Under the pieces are notes generated by a model. It did not search any database, was not told the origin of the DNA, and saw only the letters and a list, made by a program, of their open reading frames with translations. A DNA stretch of 64,000 bases from Podocnemis expansa (Eukaryota > Chordata > Testudines > Podocnemididae), in the NCBI GenBank assembly GCA_007922195.1, contig ML682119.1, positions 496,943 to 560,942 of the forward strand, given 5' to 3'. The position numbers and the translations under genes were made by a program. Each line of letters begins with the position of its first letter. The stretch's first letter is position 1. Shown here one piece after another: positions 21,836-32,949 of this stretch.

Positions 21836-22370
21836 ATTACAGCAGAGAAAAGTGCAGCAGCCTGCTGAAGAAAAATACAACACAACTTTTAATGCAGTAT
21901 CAAGGCTAAATAGATTTATTACAGATAAGTAAAAGAAAAACACCAGTGGGGAGAGCAGTTGGGTGCTGGGGTCCATCCCTGTAATGCATTACAGAAACTT
22001 TTATAGCCTATCAGCAATATTAGCATATATGCTTATATGTAAGATAGCAGTAATAGGATCTAACATTTTCTTATTGGTACAGACTAACATTATTCTTTAA
22101 AAGGGACCAAGGTCAAAGAAAAAGAGAATCTCACACAAGTTGATAGCAACAGGACTGAACAGCTTGTAACATATGACAACAGGACAGAGATCTTGTACTG
22201 GTATGATGGCAGGGGATGGAATGTGTCAAGGATGCTTGGTGTTTGGAGCAGGGAGGCACAGAGAGGCACTAGTTAAAATCCCAAGGCCTGCATTTTATCA
22301 CAGCATTATTTTACAAGCTCAGAGTTCTCATTCCAGGATCCACACCCAATGTTACATTGACACCTTGTGA
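21836..22370 (-). repeat. LTR-like promoter/poly(A) block on the minus strand
   Basis: On the minus strand a TATAAAAG box (22005 to 21998) is followed about 80 bp later by AATAAA (21920 to 21915), the spacing of a U3/R/U5 unit. The sequence after it ends near a TTCTTCA at about 21868. No matching second LTR or target duplication was found, and its orientation is opposite to the surrounding gag/pol. Confidence 0.4.
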
Positions 22371-24244
22371 CTCAAGACATTTACCTCCCAGCCCAAGACC
22401 ACCATCATTGTGTAGCATGTAGACCTTCTGAACTCCATGAATGGAGACCACCACCATGGTCTCCACTGCTGTCAGCTGGGGTCCCTGTAGAAAGTCCCTT
22501 TACACATCTTCAGGAAATGAGATGTCCTGCACCACTGTGGAGACATCTTGAGTGAGGAAAGCAGAAGCCATAGGAGATGGAGCCCTGACTGACCCACCAT
22601 AGACTTGCACTTAGAGAGGAGTTCTGAGGCTTTGATGAAGAAAACATTACTCAGGATAGGAGAGCCACCTCTTCTCCTAATTTAGGAAGTCAAGCCCCAG
22701 AAGTCATACTTGCATCTTGAGTGAGATTTGGGTAGAAAAGTCTGTGACTCAAATTGTCCTATCGCAGTTACAGATATTACAACTCTTGATTTAGTGGCTC
22801 AGCCAATGGGGAAAATGGAAGACACTTAGGGCTGGGATTGTAATTCAATCTGAAATGTTGAATTACAGAAAATGCAGGAGACTGATCACACACTGCATAT
22901 GAATCTGGGCTCTTCTGTCCCTACTAGTTATCTTTATTTCTTCCTGAAATGCATTGCCTTGTGGGTGGCTATCCCATGGTGCAACTGGGCACAGGGGCAT
23001 GACTATACATAAAGATTAGGTAGGACCCATGCCCCCACTAGCTGCACAGGCTCTGATCTGTTCCCTACTGCACCCCTTCTGGATCCATGAGCCCTTCCCA
23101 ACTCCCCCACTGGTTCCCTGAGCCCTTCCTTAATCATCCACCTCCTGCACCCCTCCCTAACCCCTGTGGGCCTGCTACTGTCCCCTGTTGTCTCAGGCTA
23201 ACCTTCTCCCTCATGCCCTTTCCTTGCTGAGCCAGCGTGCCTGCCCCTGAACCCCCCCCCCCCCTCAGCCCCCTTAACCTGGCTAAAGGAGGAGAGTGCA
23301 GCTGCAGTGGAGGCTGAGGCTTCTGGCCTCACTGTGCTTGAGTATGGTCAAAGGAGGGTCAGACCAGGACAGGAGTTTTAAGGTCTCCCAGGCCCAGCCT
23401 GAGACACTTCCCTGCCAGCCAGAAAACTCTGTCTTCCAGGACGTAGAGGCCACAGCTGCCAGCTGTGGGGGCAGTGTTCCCTGTGCAGGGGAGCGATGGT
23501 GCTTTCCTGCGCACGTTAGTGGCATGCTGCTCAGGGGCTGGTACTGACTTTCAGGGGGCTGAAGCTCTGGAGTCCCATGCTAGTGATGCCACTGACTAGG
23601 TGCAGGAATTTAAGAGGAAGTAGTCCTCCTTCTGTAACGCAATGTGCTTGCTCCCCTCCCTTCATCTCTCTCAAAAAAGAGCAAAAAAGTTTTTTATGCT
23701 GAAAGACAGAGAAGCACACTGCTGCAGCACAAAGGGGGATGAATTACAAACTCCCGGAGCTGCTGGTAGGGGAGGAGCTATGTGCTGTTACCTGCCACAA
23801 TGCAGTCAAGTGGAAAATCAAGAACCTCAAGACAAGACCTGAAAGTTCTGAGATAGATCACAGGGATCAATGATGTCAAATTTCACAGTTCCCTGGCTAC
23901 ACAGACTGAATTTTGAATTGTAGATTTTAACTTTAGTGCTACACCACTTGCACAGGCAGAGTTATCCAATCAAATTACAGTACCATTTAATTCAAACTTA
24001 ATGCTCTGACACTGGAGATAGGCTGCAGAAGGTCAGATAAGCAGCATTATGTCAAACTTCTCTGTCAGTGTAGGCCAGGGCATTGCAGCACATGCATAAT
24101 GTGTGCAAGAAATGGCTTAGGTATTTAACAGTCCAGAGAAGGATTGTGTTAAAATTTTACAGCTCACTGTAATCAAGCATTAGGGAACACTTTACCCCCT
24201 AGATATAGGATGAGAGAAATCTTTTGGAAATACAGTAGCCATAC
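22371..24244. other. no gene recognised
   Basis: About 1.9 kb with C-rich low-complexity blocks (23060-23275) and accidental open frames up to 83 codons. No exon or domain recognised. It separates two gag-like parts, so it is probably inserted DNA. Confidence 0.35.
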
Positions 24245-24839
24245 AAGCACTGTTCCTTCTAATTATTCAGAGGCTATGTGCACAAAAAAATGTGTGTGAA
24301 TTTTTAGAACCAGTGTCCAAATTTGTCCATACTCCAGTGAGTGTGGTCAAATCTATGAGCGCAATGAAGCGAGTGTGTATGATGCAAATACTATCTACAT
24401 TTTATTTTGATATGGTGATGGAAATGATTTAAGCTTCTGCTTTGGCCGCTTGCAGGTGACCAGGATAGGAGTGAGCTGCCATCCCCTGCCACCTGCAGCA
24501 AGGGGCTGGAAGCCAAATCTTGCTGCCAGCCTCTCTCCACAGGCTGCAGAAACCAGCAAGCAGCTCCCATAGCCAGCAGCAAAGGGCTGGGAGCTGGATC
24601 TAGCTCCCAGCTCCTCACACCAGGACAGGCACCATGTCGGGCCCCCAGGGCCATATCAAGGCCCCAGAGCCCAATCATGCCCCATGGCATGGAAGGATGA
24701 GGGCTCTGCCCTGTGAAGTCAACTTAAATGCATAATGTCAACTTACAGGTCTGGAGTTAAGTCAACTTAAGCAATTCTAAATATAGACTGGGAGTTGCTT
24801 AAGTTGACTCAAGGCAGTTTAAGTCAAATTAAGTGCCTA
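24245..24839. repeat. MITE-derived sequence
   Basis: 'cactgttccttctaatt' at about 24248 resembles the end of the family at 34564-35065 ('caatgttccctctaag'). From 24710 to 24855, repeated 'gtcaacttaa' blocks on both strands and 'gctagacatagct' look like a decayed Harbinger-like MITE akin to 51409-51581. Confidence 0.4.
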
Positions 24840-25047
24840 GGCTAGACATAGCTAATGAGTCTCCACATCAGTTTCTTTTGCAACTAATCACAGCTTGGCA
24901 GCACAGTCACAGGAGAGAAGATGTAGGCAGGCCTCAGTATGTTAGTCTGTTGATTAACAATTCTCTTCCTCAGGTACAGGAAGAAGTTAACATGAATAGC
25001 ACCTTTTTGAAGGATGCACTTGCATTATTGGCTAAGGTATATTCCTG
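24840..25047 (+). pseudogene. gag capsid C-terminal-like segment
   Basis: The translation contains NESPHQFLLQL followed by a helical run ending AKVYS. This resembles the major-homology-type 'ESP..FL..L' region of gamma/epsilon-type capsids and the helices after it. A TGA follows at 25046-25048. RNA-binding zinc knuckles after it were not identified. Confidence 0.55.
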
Positions 25048-25694
25048 AGGTCTTCCCGGGAAAGGAAGAGATCTCTAAATTAGACTGACATAGTACTCCT
25101 GTTGCAACACTTTAGGAATCAAAGACCATTCCCACTGTGGGGACTGAAAGACCTTTGAGGACTTCATCTCAAAGATCATGCCAAGGCATTTCCAAATCTA
25201 GAGGAAACCAACAGCGGGAAAATAATGTTGGACCTTTGAGTGGGCATCCCTCTCAAGGTTACACACTGAGATCCCATGTGGGGCCTTGAGAGTGTTTTCA
25301 TATATAGCCCAGAACTGGCAGAGATCATGATTTCCCGGCCATAAAGAGGGCTTGGTTCTGCTGATGCTTAAAGCAGTGCAATGAACACTGGAAGCTCAAC
25401 ACCAGGATATCAAAAAGCTTCAGACATGCCTAGATGAGCTGGTATTAGAAGGCTAAAGTCTGGTCACCTGGGATCAGCGGCACCCCTGTTTACTCATTTT
25501 CTTCTCTCTCAGACAGCTTCCCTTCCTACAGAGCTGTCCTCTGTGAAGATTGTTGGAAATCTTGGACAACTCATCTGCAAAATACTCTTCATGACATCAG
25601 GCAATAAATGATGTCCTAGCCCCTTTGGGCAGGGATGCAACTGGGAGACTCAATAGTGTCTGCAGCAGTAGAGCCACCACATAAAATTTATTAT
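25048..25694. other. decayed provirus sequence
   Basis: Between the capsid-like and protease-like pieces. No motif recognised. Confidence 0.3.
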
Positions 25695-25870
25695 AGGCAC
25701 TAAAAATGGCAAGAGTCCTGTGGCACCATAAAGAGTAACAAGTTGTTTCAGGCATAAAGTCTAGTGAAGTGGGTTGTAGTACATGAAAACTCATGCCCAA
25801 AGAAATTTGTTAGTCTTTAAGATGCCACAGCGCTCTCGCTGTTCACAGATTGACACAGCTACCCCTCTGG
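25695..25870. repeat. Penelope terminal foldback, copy 2
   Basis: 'gagtcctgtggcaccataaa' and 'aacaagttgtttcaggcata' are followed by 'gaagtgggttgtagtac', 'aaactcatgcccaaagaa' and 'tttgttagtctttaagatgc'. The second part is inverse to the first. It ends with 'gacacagctacccctctgg', the usual outer edge of the element. Confidence 0.68.
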
Positions 25871-26418
25871 AAATTATAGATACTGAGGCAGTGATTAACA
25901 TTGTCCCCATCAAAATACCTAACTGAGCTTAAGGACAGCAATTATTGGTCACCAGGTGAGCCATTTAATATTTGTCTTTTCTGAGTGGTCTCAGCCCAAT
26001 CACACTACATTCATTATGACTCACCTTCAGTTCCTGTTATCTATCAGGGTGAAAATGGGCAAGTCTCTAATACCCATTCGGCCCACTGGGCACAAGGATA
26101 AAGATTGAAGTGAATCATGTTAGGACACCATCTCTGTTACCTGTTACTCAACTGTCTGAAGGAGAGCCACACGTGTGTCCTAACAGCACCTTTGGATCAA
26201 AGGGGGAAATGAGAAAGCTTTTCCGGTCCAGGTTACAGGATATCAAGAGGTATTATTTCTTCGTAGATGGTTCTAGCTATTATGATAAAGGGAAACCTTA
26301 TGTTTTGGAATGTATGCAGTTCCACTGGAAGAAAAACCTCTAGAGAAAGCACATTAATTTACCCTACATTTGGCCAATATGCTGAATTAGCTGCAGCAGC
26401 CTATGTACTGAGTACTCT
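25871..26418 (+). pseudogene. protease-like and RNase H-like pol pieces
   Basis: A protease-like IDTEAVINIVP near 25866-25905 has Glu in place of the active-site Gly of D-T-G. 26110-26230 resembles the connection region. 26250-26270 encodes FFVDGSS, the first catalytic Asp block of RNase H, and QYAELAAA near 26375 is the catalytic Glu helix. Reverse transcriptase palm motifs are missing between the two. A MITE breaks the frame at 26419. Confidence 0.65.
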
Positions 26419-27234
26419 GGCTATGTCTACATTCGCCAGTTAGTCTGGACTATTTTGGACCAAGTCTACACTAATCTTTGCCAACTTTGAACTAAGAAAA
26501 TTTTTTTAGTTCATACTAGGTGCAGCTTAGTTCAGATTAGTTAGTTTGAACAGCAAGTTTGAACTAGCTGCTTAGTTTGAATTTAATTCGAACTAGTGTG
26601 ATGCAATCATGCTAGTTCAAACTTAAAAAGTTCAAGCTAAGCAGCTAATTTGAACTAGCTGCTTTTCCTAGTTTGAATTAACTTTTTAGTTTGAAATAAA
26701 AAGTCATGGTTAGTCCAAACTAGCCTGAAGTTAGTTTGGACTAAACTCAGACTTATTGGGTATGTCCACATGTCTCTTATTTAGAAAAAAAAGACTGGTT
26801 ATTTCAAAATAAAAAATTAGGTCCACATGATGTATTCTTATTTCAAAATGACAGGCTCCGTCATTCTGAAATAAGAGCTGTCATTTTGAAATAACTTAAA
26901 CCTTCTTTAAATCAAAATGGCTGTTATTTCAAAATAACCATTATTTCAAAACACTTTTGCCCTTCTCCTTCCCAGGGTGCCTTCCTTTTAGCCTATATTG
27001 GGTGGGGGCATGGCCCAGGGAGGGGGCCATGTTGCCACACCTCCCATGGTGCTGCTCTAAAGTGAGATAGCAAGTCCTGTGTTTGGACATGCTATTTCAC
27101 TTTGAGCTTCTCCCTTAATTTGAATTAACATTTCCTTAATTCAGATTAAGTTATTTCAAAATATTGATGTACGTGTGGACACAGCCATTTAGTTTGGACT
27201 TGCAAGTCCGAATGAAATAGATGTAGACATGGCC
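26419..27234. mobile_element. Harbinger-like MITE, outer copy, inside RNase H
   Basis: The ends are GGCTATGTCTACA and TGTAGACATGGCC. The flanking triplets TCT and TAT match at 2 of 3. It separates the 'AELAAA' and 'SDSAW' parts of RNase H. Its arms carry 'agtttgaactag' repeats, and a second MITE sits inside it at 26758. Confidence 0.75.
26758..27186. mobile_element. Harbinger-like MITE, inner copy
   Basis: The ends are GGGTATGTCCACA and TGTGGACACAGCC, with perfect 3-bp duplication ATT at 26755-26757 and 27187-27189. The core includes 'cccagggtgccttcc' and 'gtgggggcatggccc' (26970-27015), shared with the MITE at 52.7 kb. Confidence 0.82.
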
Positions 27235-27360
27235 TATGCAGTTCTCCATCACCACTCTAAATCAAAACCTTCATCAGTTTTCAGACTCAGCATGGGTATA
27301 CAGTTCTCTTATAGAGTTTCTACCATGTCAGGAAACTAATGGTGTGTGCTCACATCAATG
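27235..27360 (+). pseudogene. RNase H second part
   Basis: It continues the pol frame after the MITE. SDSAWVYSSLIEFLP holds the D-S pair of the third RNase H block. A stop follows at about 27361. Confidence 0.6.
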
Positions 27361-27764
27361 CTAATCCATCAAAACAAAATTCAAAAAAACAGCACAAAAA
27401 ATACAAACAAATGTAGGCATCCTGTACTTGCTTTTGAATTCAAGTAGCAGGTTAACATTTAAGCATTTCCTGTGTGCTGTAAGCTCTTCAACTGAGAGAC
27501 TACAACTCCCATGATCTCTTGGGAAATAGAGAGAGACCCTTCCTGCCCCTCCAGGGAGCACAGAGGGACAAGGGGATCTCCATCTGGAGAGTGTAAAGGC
27601 ATGGCTGATCCTCAAAGGTGCTGGTGACTGCACCTGTGGTGCCAGAGACTGCCCCTGGGGTGCCTGAGGCTGCTAGAGGTTCACTCAAGCAGGGAGCTTC
27701 AGAGGTTGGTGGCTTACTCAGCCCAAAGTAGAGTTTGAGCCTAGAGCTAGCTGAGCTGGATCTG
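27361..27764. other. no gene recognised
   Basis: Unassigned sequence between the RNase H remnant and GC-rich repeat DNA. Confidence 0.3.
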
Positions 27765-28345
27765 TAGTGAGCAGAGTTGGTGCTGGGGAAGGGAGAGACC
27801 TGGGGCACAGGCCCAGTCCCCAGCCCAAGCACGCATGCCCCACCCCTGTGGCCAGGGATAGGGCCGGGGGTCGAGCCGCACCGCTGGGGGCAGCTAGGCC
27901 GCGGCACAGCAGGGCCCAAAGTGGCCGCTAGAGATCAGGCCTGCAGCCACAGGCAGCCAGGCCCCCAATCCCTGGCCAGGGACGGGGCTGCTGTGGCCAC
28001 TGGTGGCCAGGCCCCAGATCCCCAGCGGGAGATGGGGCCACCACGGGCAGCCAGCTGGGCCCCAGATCCCTGGTGGGGGATCCGGGGCCTGGCTGCTGCT
28101 GGCGGCAGCGGCCCTGTCCATGACCATAGATCAGGGCCTGCCCACAGCCACAGACATGGGCCTGGCCTTGAGCAGCCGCTTCTGCCCAGCCCCACCGCGG
28201 CGTGGCTGCCCCTGGCCGGGGACAGAGATGCCACGGCCAGCTGCGGATCGGGCCCCAGATCCCTGGCTCCATTGGGCCGGAGATCCAGGGCACTGGCATT
28301 GGGACCTGGGGTACATGCCCCTGGGTGCACGACACCCCTGGTGGT
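27765..28345. repeat. GC-rich hAT-family relative with imperfect tandem units
   Basis: Repeated blocks of the type 'ccccagatccc(c/t)gg' with 'cagccaggcc' occur from 27950 to 28345. At 27855-27907, 'ggatagggcc' and 'gctaggccgcggcac' match 38659-38709 in the composite hAT unit, so the two are related. The long open frame here (213 codons) follows from GC-rich periodicity and is not a gene. Confidence 0.55.
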
Positions 28346-29219
28346 GAGGATGTGGCCGTCTCCCCTCCTCCATTTTGGAGCAGGGCTTGTAAAGAAGGGG
28401 AGCCTGCTGAGAGACTGACTGGGCCTGAGAAGAGGCAGAGTAGCAGTCCCTTTCAGCCAGGGCCAGGACTACTGAAATTGTTTGGGCCCACTTCAGATCT
28501 TCACTGTGATTTGAGCAAATCTACTAAGCCAGCAGAGTGCTGCCTTTCTTCCTTCAGTCCTTCAAACGCACCCACACAAGCAAGGGGTTGGGGTTCTGGA
28601 TTCTGGGGGAGTGTGCACTCTGGAGGTGGGGTAAAAGGGCTTTTAAAAGCCAGTTAGATAAGTTTCCTTTACATTGTATTCTGTGAATGTTCATTAGTTT
28701 ATTTACTTGCCCCATGTATTTAAATTAGTAGTGATATTCAATTCCACTCTTATGAGACGTTTCCTTGTTAGGTGGAGGTTCATCTTCAATTTAATTACAC
28801 TGAACATATTGTATATACAATTAGTAAGTTTGAATTAGATCAATGTCACAGATTTAGTCTTAGCTGTATGGGTTTAGTCCTGGGGGCTCCAAGGGCACAC
28901 CACAAAGCAAGGGTGGGGCCCAGCCAAGTGGAGGCACTGCCAAGTTTAATTTCTTGTACATCAAAGGGACTACAGCAGGGGAATGGATAGAGAATTCCCA
29001 CTTAACCTCACATCACCTCCCAGTTGTCAGAAGCATTGGTGCCTGTGCACACGTGAGTGCTGCCTTTGCCACATAACCCAGGGAGAAAGGGGGGGGGGTA
29101 TTACACAAACAAAAATTAAAACCCCAAAACAAGAATGTCCCCTGAATGAAACAGCCACTGAAGCAAACCCCCCCCCCCCCCATCTTAAAGTTACAGGTAT
29201 AGGAAGCCCTGCTGATGTT
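28346..29219. other. no gene recognised
   Basis: Contains short G or C runs (29090 and 29168). No exon or named repeat. It lies inside the provirus span. Confidence 0.3.
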
Positions 29220-29840
29220 TTTGCAGATTGAATTTATCACCTGTTCCCTTGCCAAGGACCCGGAGAGTCAAACAATATCTGCTGGTGGTTGTCAATTCTT
29301 TTCAAAGTGGACAGAGGCATTTCCTCTGAAAGCCAATACCGCAAAAGTTAATGCCAGGGTCCTGGTAGAAAAATGTTCTCTTGCTGGGGAATTCCTGCCA
29401 AAGTGGAGTCAGATCAGGGATCACACATTACTGGTCTGTTTTTTTAGGAACTGCCTCATATTCATGGGAATCCTGCAAAGACTACTTATCCCATACAGAT
29501 CAGAATTCTTTGATATGATAGAATGAACAAATCAAACCATAAAAATCTCATGCCACTACTTCTTAGGAGTTGTTGCTCTCACTACCATATGTCCACAGCT
29601 AAAATGCCCTTTGAACTGTCAACAGATCAAAGTGTATGATTACCTAAGCATTTAATGTGGTACATCAGTGGAACTCAACTAACAGGGGTCAAAATGGATA
29701 TATACCTGAAAAATCTACAGATCTGTTTGAATCAGATCCACATGCAGGTAGAAGTTAAAAATAGGGGAAATCAAGATTCAAGGCAGATGCCTATTCTGAC
29801 AAGAACTAGAGAGAGAATACTTGATAAGTTGGAGATCAAG
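29220..29840 (+). pseudogene. retroviral integrase remnant
   Basis: FFSKWTEAFPLKANTA at about 29300-29345 is the block after the first catalytic Asp of retroviral integrases. 29520-29640 contains shifted pieces of the later catalytic helix region (MNQTIK-like) and the 'PFEL' block. Several frame changes and stops are present. Confidence 0.68.
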
Positions 29841-29868
29841 TAATGCTGTTAAAGTACAAGCACTAGTG

Positions 29869-30245
29869 CAGAGGTGTCAAACTCATTCAGTGTGGGGGGC
29901 CACAGAGGGTAAGACACCTGTAGTGGGCCATGTGTCCACATGGGCTCCCCAAACCTTTCCCCCTCCATGTTCAGGGCAGCATGGGCTCCCCTTTCCCCTC
30001 TCCAATGCCCACACTCTGCCAAGCTCCCTTTCCCTTGCCCTGTGGGCTCCCTTTTGCTATGCTGGCTTCCTGAGCCGCCCCCCCCCCAGCTTGAATGCTC
30101 CCAGACATTCCTCTCCAGCTGGGCAGCTCCCAGACCCCCTTCCCCTACTGCATGCTGGCAGGCATTGGCAGTCTCAGTGACAGTAACAGAGAGCCTAGGC
30201 TCCTGCTTCACCCACTCACCACACACTGACCGTCAGTCATAAATC
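29869..30245. repeat. hAT-like MITE fragment
   Basis: It starts cagaggtgtcaaactcat, a hAT-type left end. The internal C-rich part has accidental open frames. The right end was not identified. Confidence 0.5.
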
Positions 30246-32015
30246 AAATTATGATCAGGAGGCTTATAAACAATTCTCCTAACACAACATTCTAGAAACC
30301 ACTTTTCTCTGACTTTGAGGAATACCAAAAGGAACTACACCACCTAGTCATGAAATTCCCCAAGGTGGAACAGGAACAAATAAAGACAGACCACCAGAAC
30401 CCAACCTAGGATATTCTGTCTACTACCTAAAATACAAAAAAGGAAACTCTGGACACTCATCTCAGGCGTTGGCATGCTTACAGCAGGCTTATCTGGCTAT
30501 GTGGACTCCCTCCTCAGACCCTATGTTATCAACACTCCTAGCTATTTTCTAGACACCACAGACCTCCTGAGAAAAATTTAATCTGTTGGTGAGCTTCCAG
30601 AAACCACCACCCTGGCCACTATGGATGTAAAACTCTTTATGCCAACATCCCACATGATGATGGATTACAAGCTATTAGAAGAACCATCCCAGAGGATGCC
30701 ACAGCACATCTCATGGCTGAACTTTGTGACTTGGTGCTCACCCACAACCATTTCAGATTTATATCTTCAAGTCAGTAGCACTGCTATGGGTACCTGCATT
30801 GCCCCACAATATGTCAACATTTTTATGGGTGCTTTAGAACAACATTTCCTCATCTCATCCTAAAGCACCTCTCTTCTACTTACACTATGCTGACAACATC
30901 TTCATCTGAACCCATGGCAGGGATGCCCTTGGAGATTCATAGAGTTTAACAGTTTCCACTCCACTATTAAACTTGGCCTGGAACACTCCACACAGTAGAG
31001 CTACTTTCTGGGCACTACAGTACTAATTAGGGACAAATGCATAAGCACCACCTTGTACCCAAAATTTACTGATCAGTAAAGTTACCTGTATCCCTTGAGC
31101 TTTCATCCAAAACATACCACAATCTATTGTCTACAGCCTAGCCCCAAGATAACCACATTTTCTCTGATCCTTTAGATAGAGAGACACACACCCTCAGAAT
31201 CTCTATCAAGTATTCTTAAAACTACAGTACCCAACTGTAGAAGTGAAGAAAGATTGACAGAGCCAGGTGGGTACCCTGAAGTCAACTACTACAGTAGAAG
31301 CCCAAGAAAGAAAAACAGAACACCTCTAGTCACCACTTAAACTCAGTCAGACCTCCAGAGCACATTTTCTGGGATCTACAGCCTATTCTATAATGCCATC
31401 CCTCATTCTCTTAAGCCTTGGGAAACAGACCTCTCCCCACTTACAGACAGCTCTCCAACATAAAACTGATACTTACCACCAATGATAGACCAAGCAACAA
31501 AAGAAAGAATAAATGGGCACAAATCTGACATCACAAACCACAACATGCTATAACCAGTGGGTCAGCATTTTGATCTTTGTGATCACTATTAATGTTTTGC
31601 TAATTGCAGTGCTCAGACAGATGCATACCAAATCAAGCCTTCAGAGAGAAGCTCCTGAGATTGAATTTGTTTGCAAATTCAGTTGCATTGCTTCAGGATT
31701 TAGAGGCATTGGATTTTTCCCTCTTATTACAACAGCTGATTTGACTTCATCTTCCTCTATATGCTCTTCTCCAGTGTTTGCATTTTTCCAACTGCTTTGA
31801 TTACTATTACAGTGTGACCTGTTCTTATGACTTACAGAATGGAAGGAAATAAGTAGAGGGAAGTGTAAGTTCCCCCATCTTCAAAAGCTCCTGATGAAGT
31901 GGGATTTTTCTCCCATGAAAGCTCATAAGAAATACATTTGTTAGTCATTAAGTGCCACAGGACTTCTTCCGTCACCCCCACCCTGAACTGGACTAATACG
32001 GCTGCCCCTTTGGAC
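30246..32015 (+). mobile_element. Penelope-like retroelement, degenerate
   Basis: Reverse transcriptase pieces in order: GLSGYVDSLLRPYVINTPSY near 30490-30550; TLATMDVK near 30610, where the family has MDVKSLYT.IPH; STAMGTCIAPQYVNIFMG near 30780-30830; then YADN near 30886, where the active site should be Y-x-D-D. A stop lies near 30579 and the reading frame shifts. About 31507-31545 encodes ERINGH-like sequence, a possible relic of the GIY-YIG endonuclease. 31850-32010 is the 3' end, with 'gatgaagtgggattttt', 'catgaaagctcataag', 'tttgttagtcattaagtgcc' and 'acaggacttctt'. This end recurs many times in the window. Confidence 0.75.
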
Positions 32016-32949
32016 CTAGAGAGATCAGAACACCCCAGCTACTACTGAAGGAGGCTCCCCAATGGCTCCAGGGCAGAAGTATGGCTGTTTTGAGCAGCTG
32101 ATTGAGGGCTCCACTTCTGCTTGACTGGGGCTTTAGCAGGGGTTTGAGCTGGTAGCTCCCCTGGCATGGGGGTTTGTTAACACAGCCTGGCTCTGAGTGA
32201 GGTAGAGGAGGCCAAACACTGATAGAATCTGCATGTGTTCAACGCCAGTGAAGCAAACTGGGTGCTGGTGATGGGAGTGGAGCTGCCATCCACAACTCCT
32301 GACTTCTATGGGATGCTGGGAGGGGTTCTGTTGGTTAGTCCAGCAGGGCTTAAGAGCCACCACTCCTAAGTTCCACTTCCTGCTACAGGCAGAGGAGTAG
32401 CTACAATTTCCTACTAAATTGCAGACAGCAGTTTAATTGCTATCAGCTTTTCCACTCACCCAGTGTCAAGGAAGACAGCATGTCCTAAACCTGACTCTGA
32501 TGTCTATATCCTCCCCCCCAAGACTGACAAGTGCATAAGGAGTCTTTCACCTTACAGCTCTTTGCCCCTGCCCAGAGGACAAGGGTATGATTCACAGGGG
32601 GGTGGACTAGACACCTACAACATCTAGGTGTTGTGTTGTATTTAGAAAAGGAAAGACCAGTGGGATCTTAATAGCTAATGTCTAGAAGCTACAACCCCCG
32701 CCCCCCACCCCAGATGTTCTGCTTTTGGTCATGTGTAGTTGCCAGTCCTGATTGTTGTTTGTGATCATAGCTTGAGGTCATGGCTGGTGTTTGCAGTTCA
32801 TGGCAGGCACCGGGCCATAGAAGCCAGCCATGAGGATGAGTGGGGTCTCTGTCAGGCACACAGCTGTGCACTGATGAACTTGGATGCTGTACAGAACATT
32901 ACTCACAGCTATGCAGTCTCACCCATGTTTTATGGCTTAGTCCATGGAT
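32016..32949. other. no gene recognised
   Basis: Unassigned. A C-rich run lies near 32697. Frames here are short and look like nothing I know. Confidence 0.3.

Larger units (their letters stand above)
20490..29850 (+). pseudogene. degraded endogenous retrovirus (gag-pro-pol remnants)
   Basis: The pieces occur in retroviral order on the + strand. A gag-like N-terminal coding zone is at 20490-21300, a capsid C-terminal-like segment at 24840-25047, a protease-like IDT motif near 25866, connection/RNase H at 26100-26418 and 27235-27360, and an integrase core with C-terminal decay at 29220-29840. The capsid and RNase H style is closest to gamma- or epsilon-like retroviruses. No env was found, and the palm part of reverse transcriptase is absent. 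Stops and shifts are present in every segment. It is interrupted by Penelope foldbacks (20630-20795, 25695-25870), nested MITEs (26419-27234) and GC-rich repeat DNA (27.6-28.7 kb). It is non-functional. Confidence 0.7.

Noticed and set aside
27777..28418. 213-codon open frame with overlapping frames on the other strand
   Set aside because: Imperfect tandem GC-rich repeat, no domain, no splice context. Opposite-strand frames are equally long.
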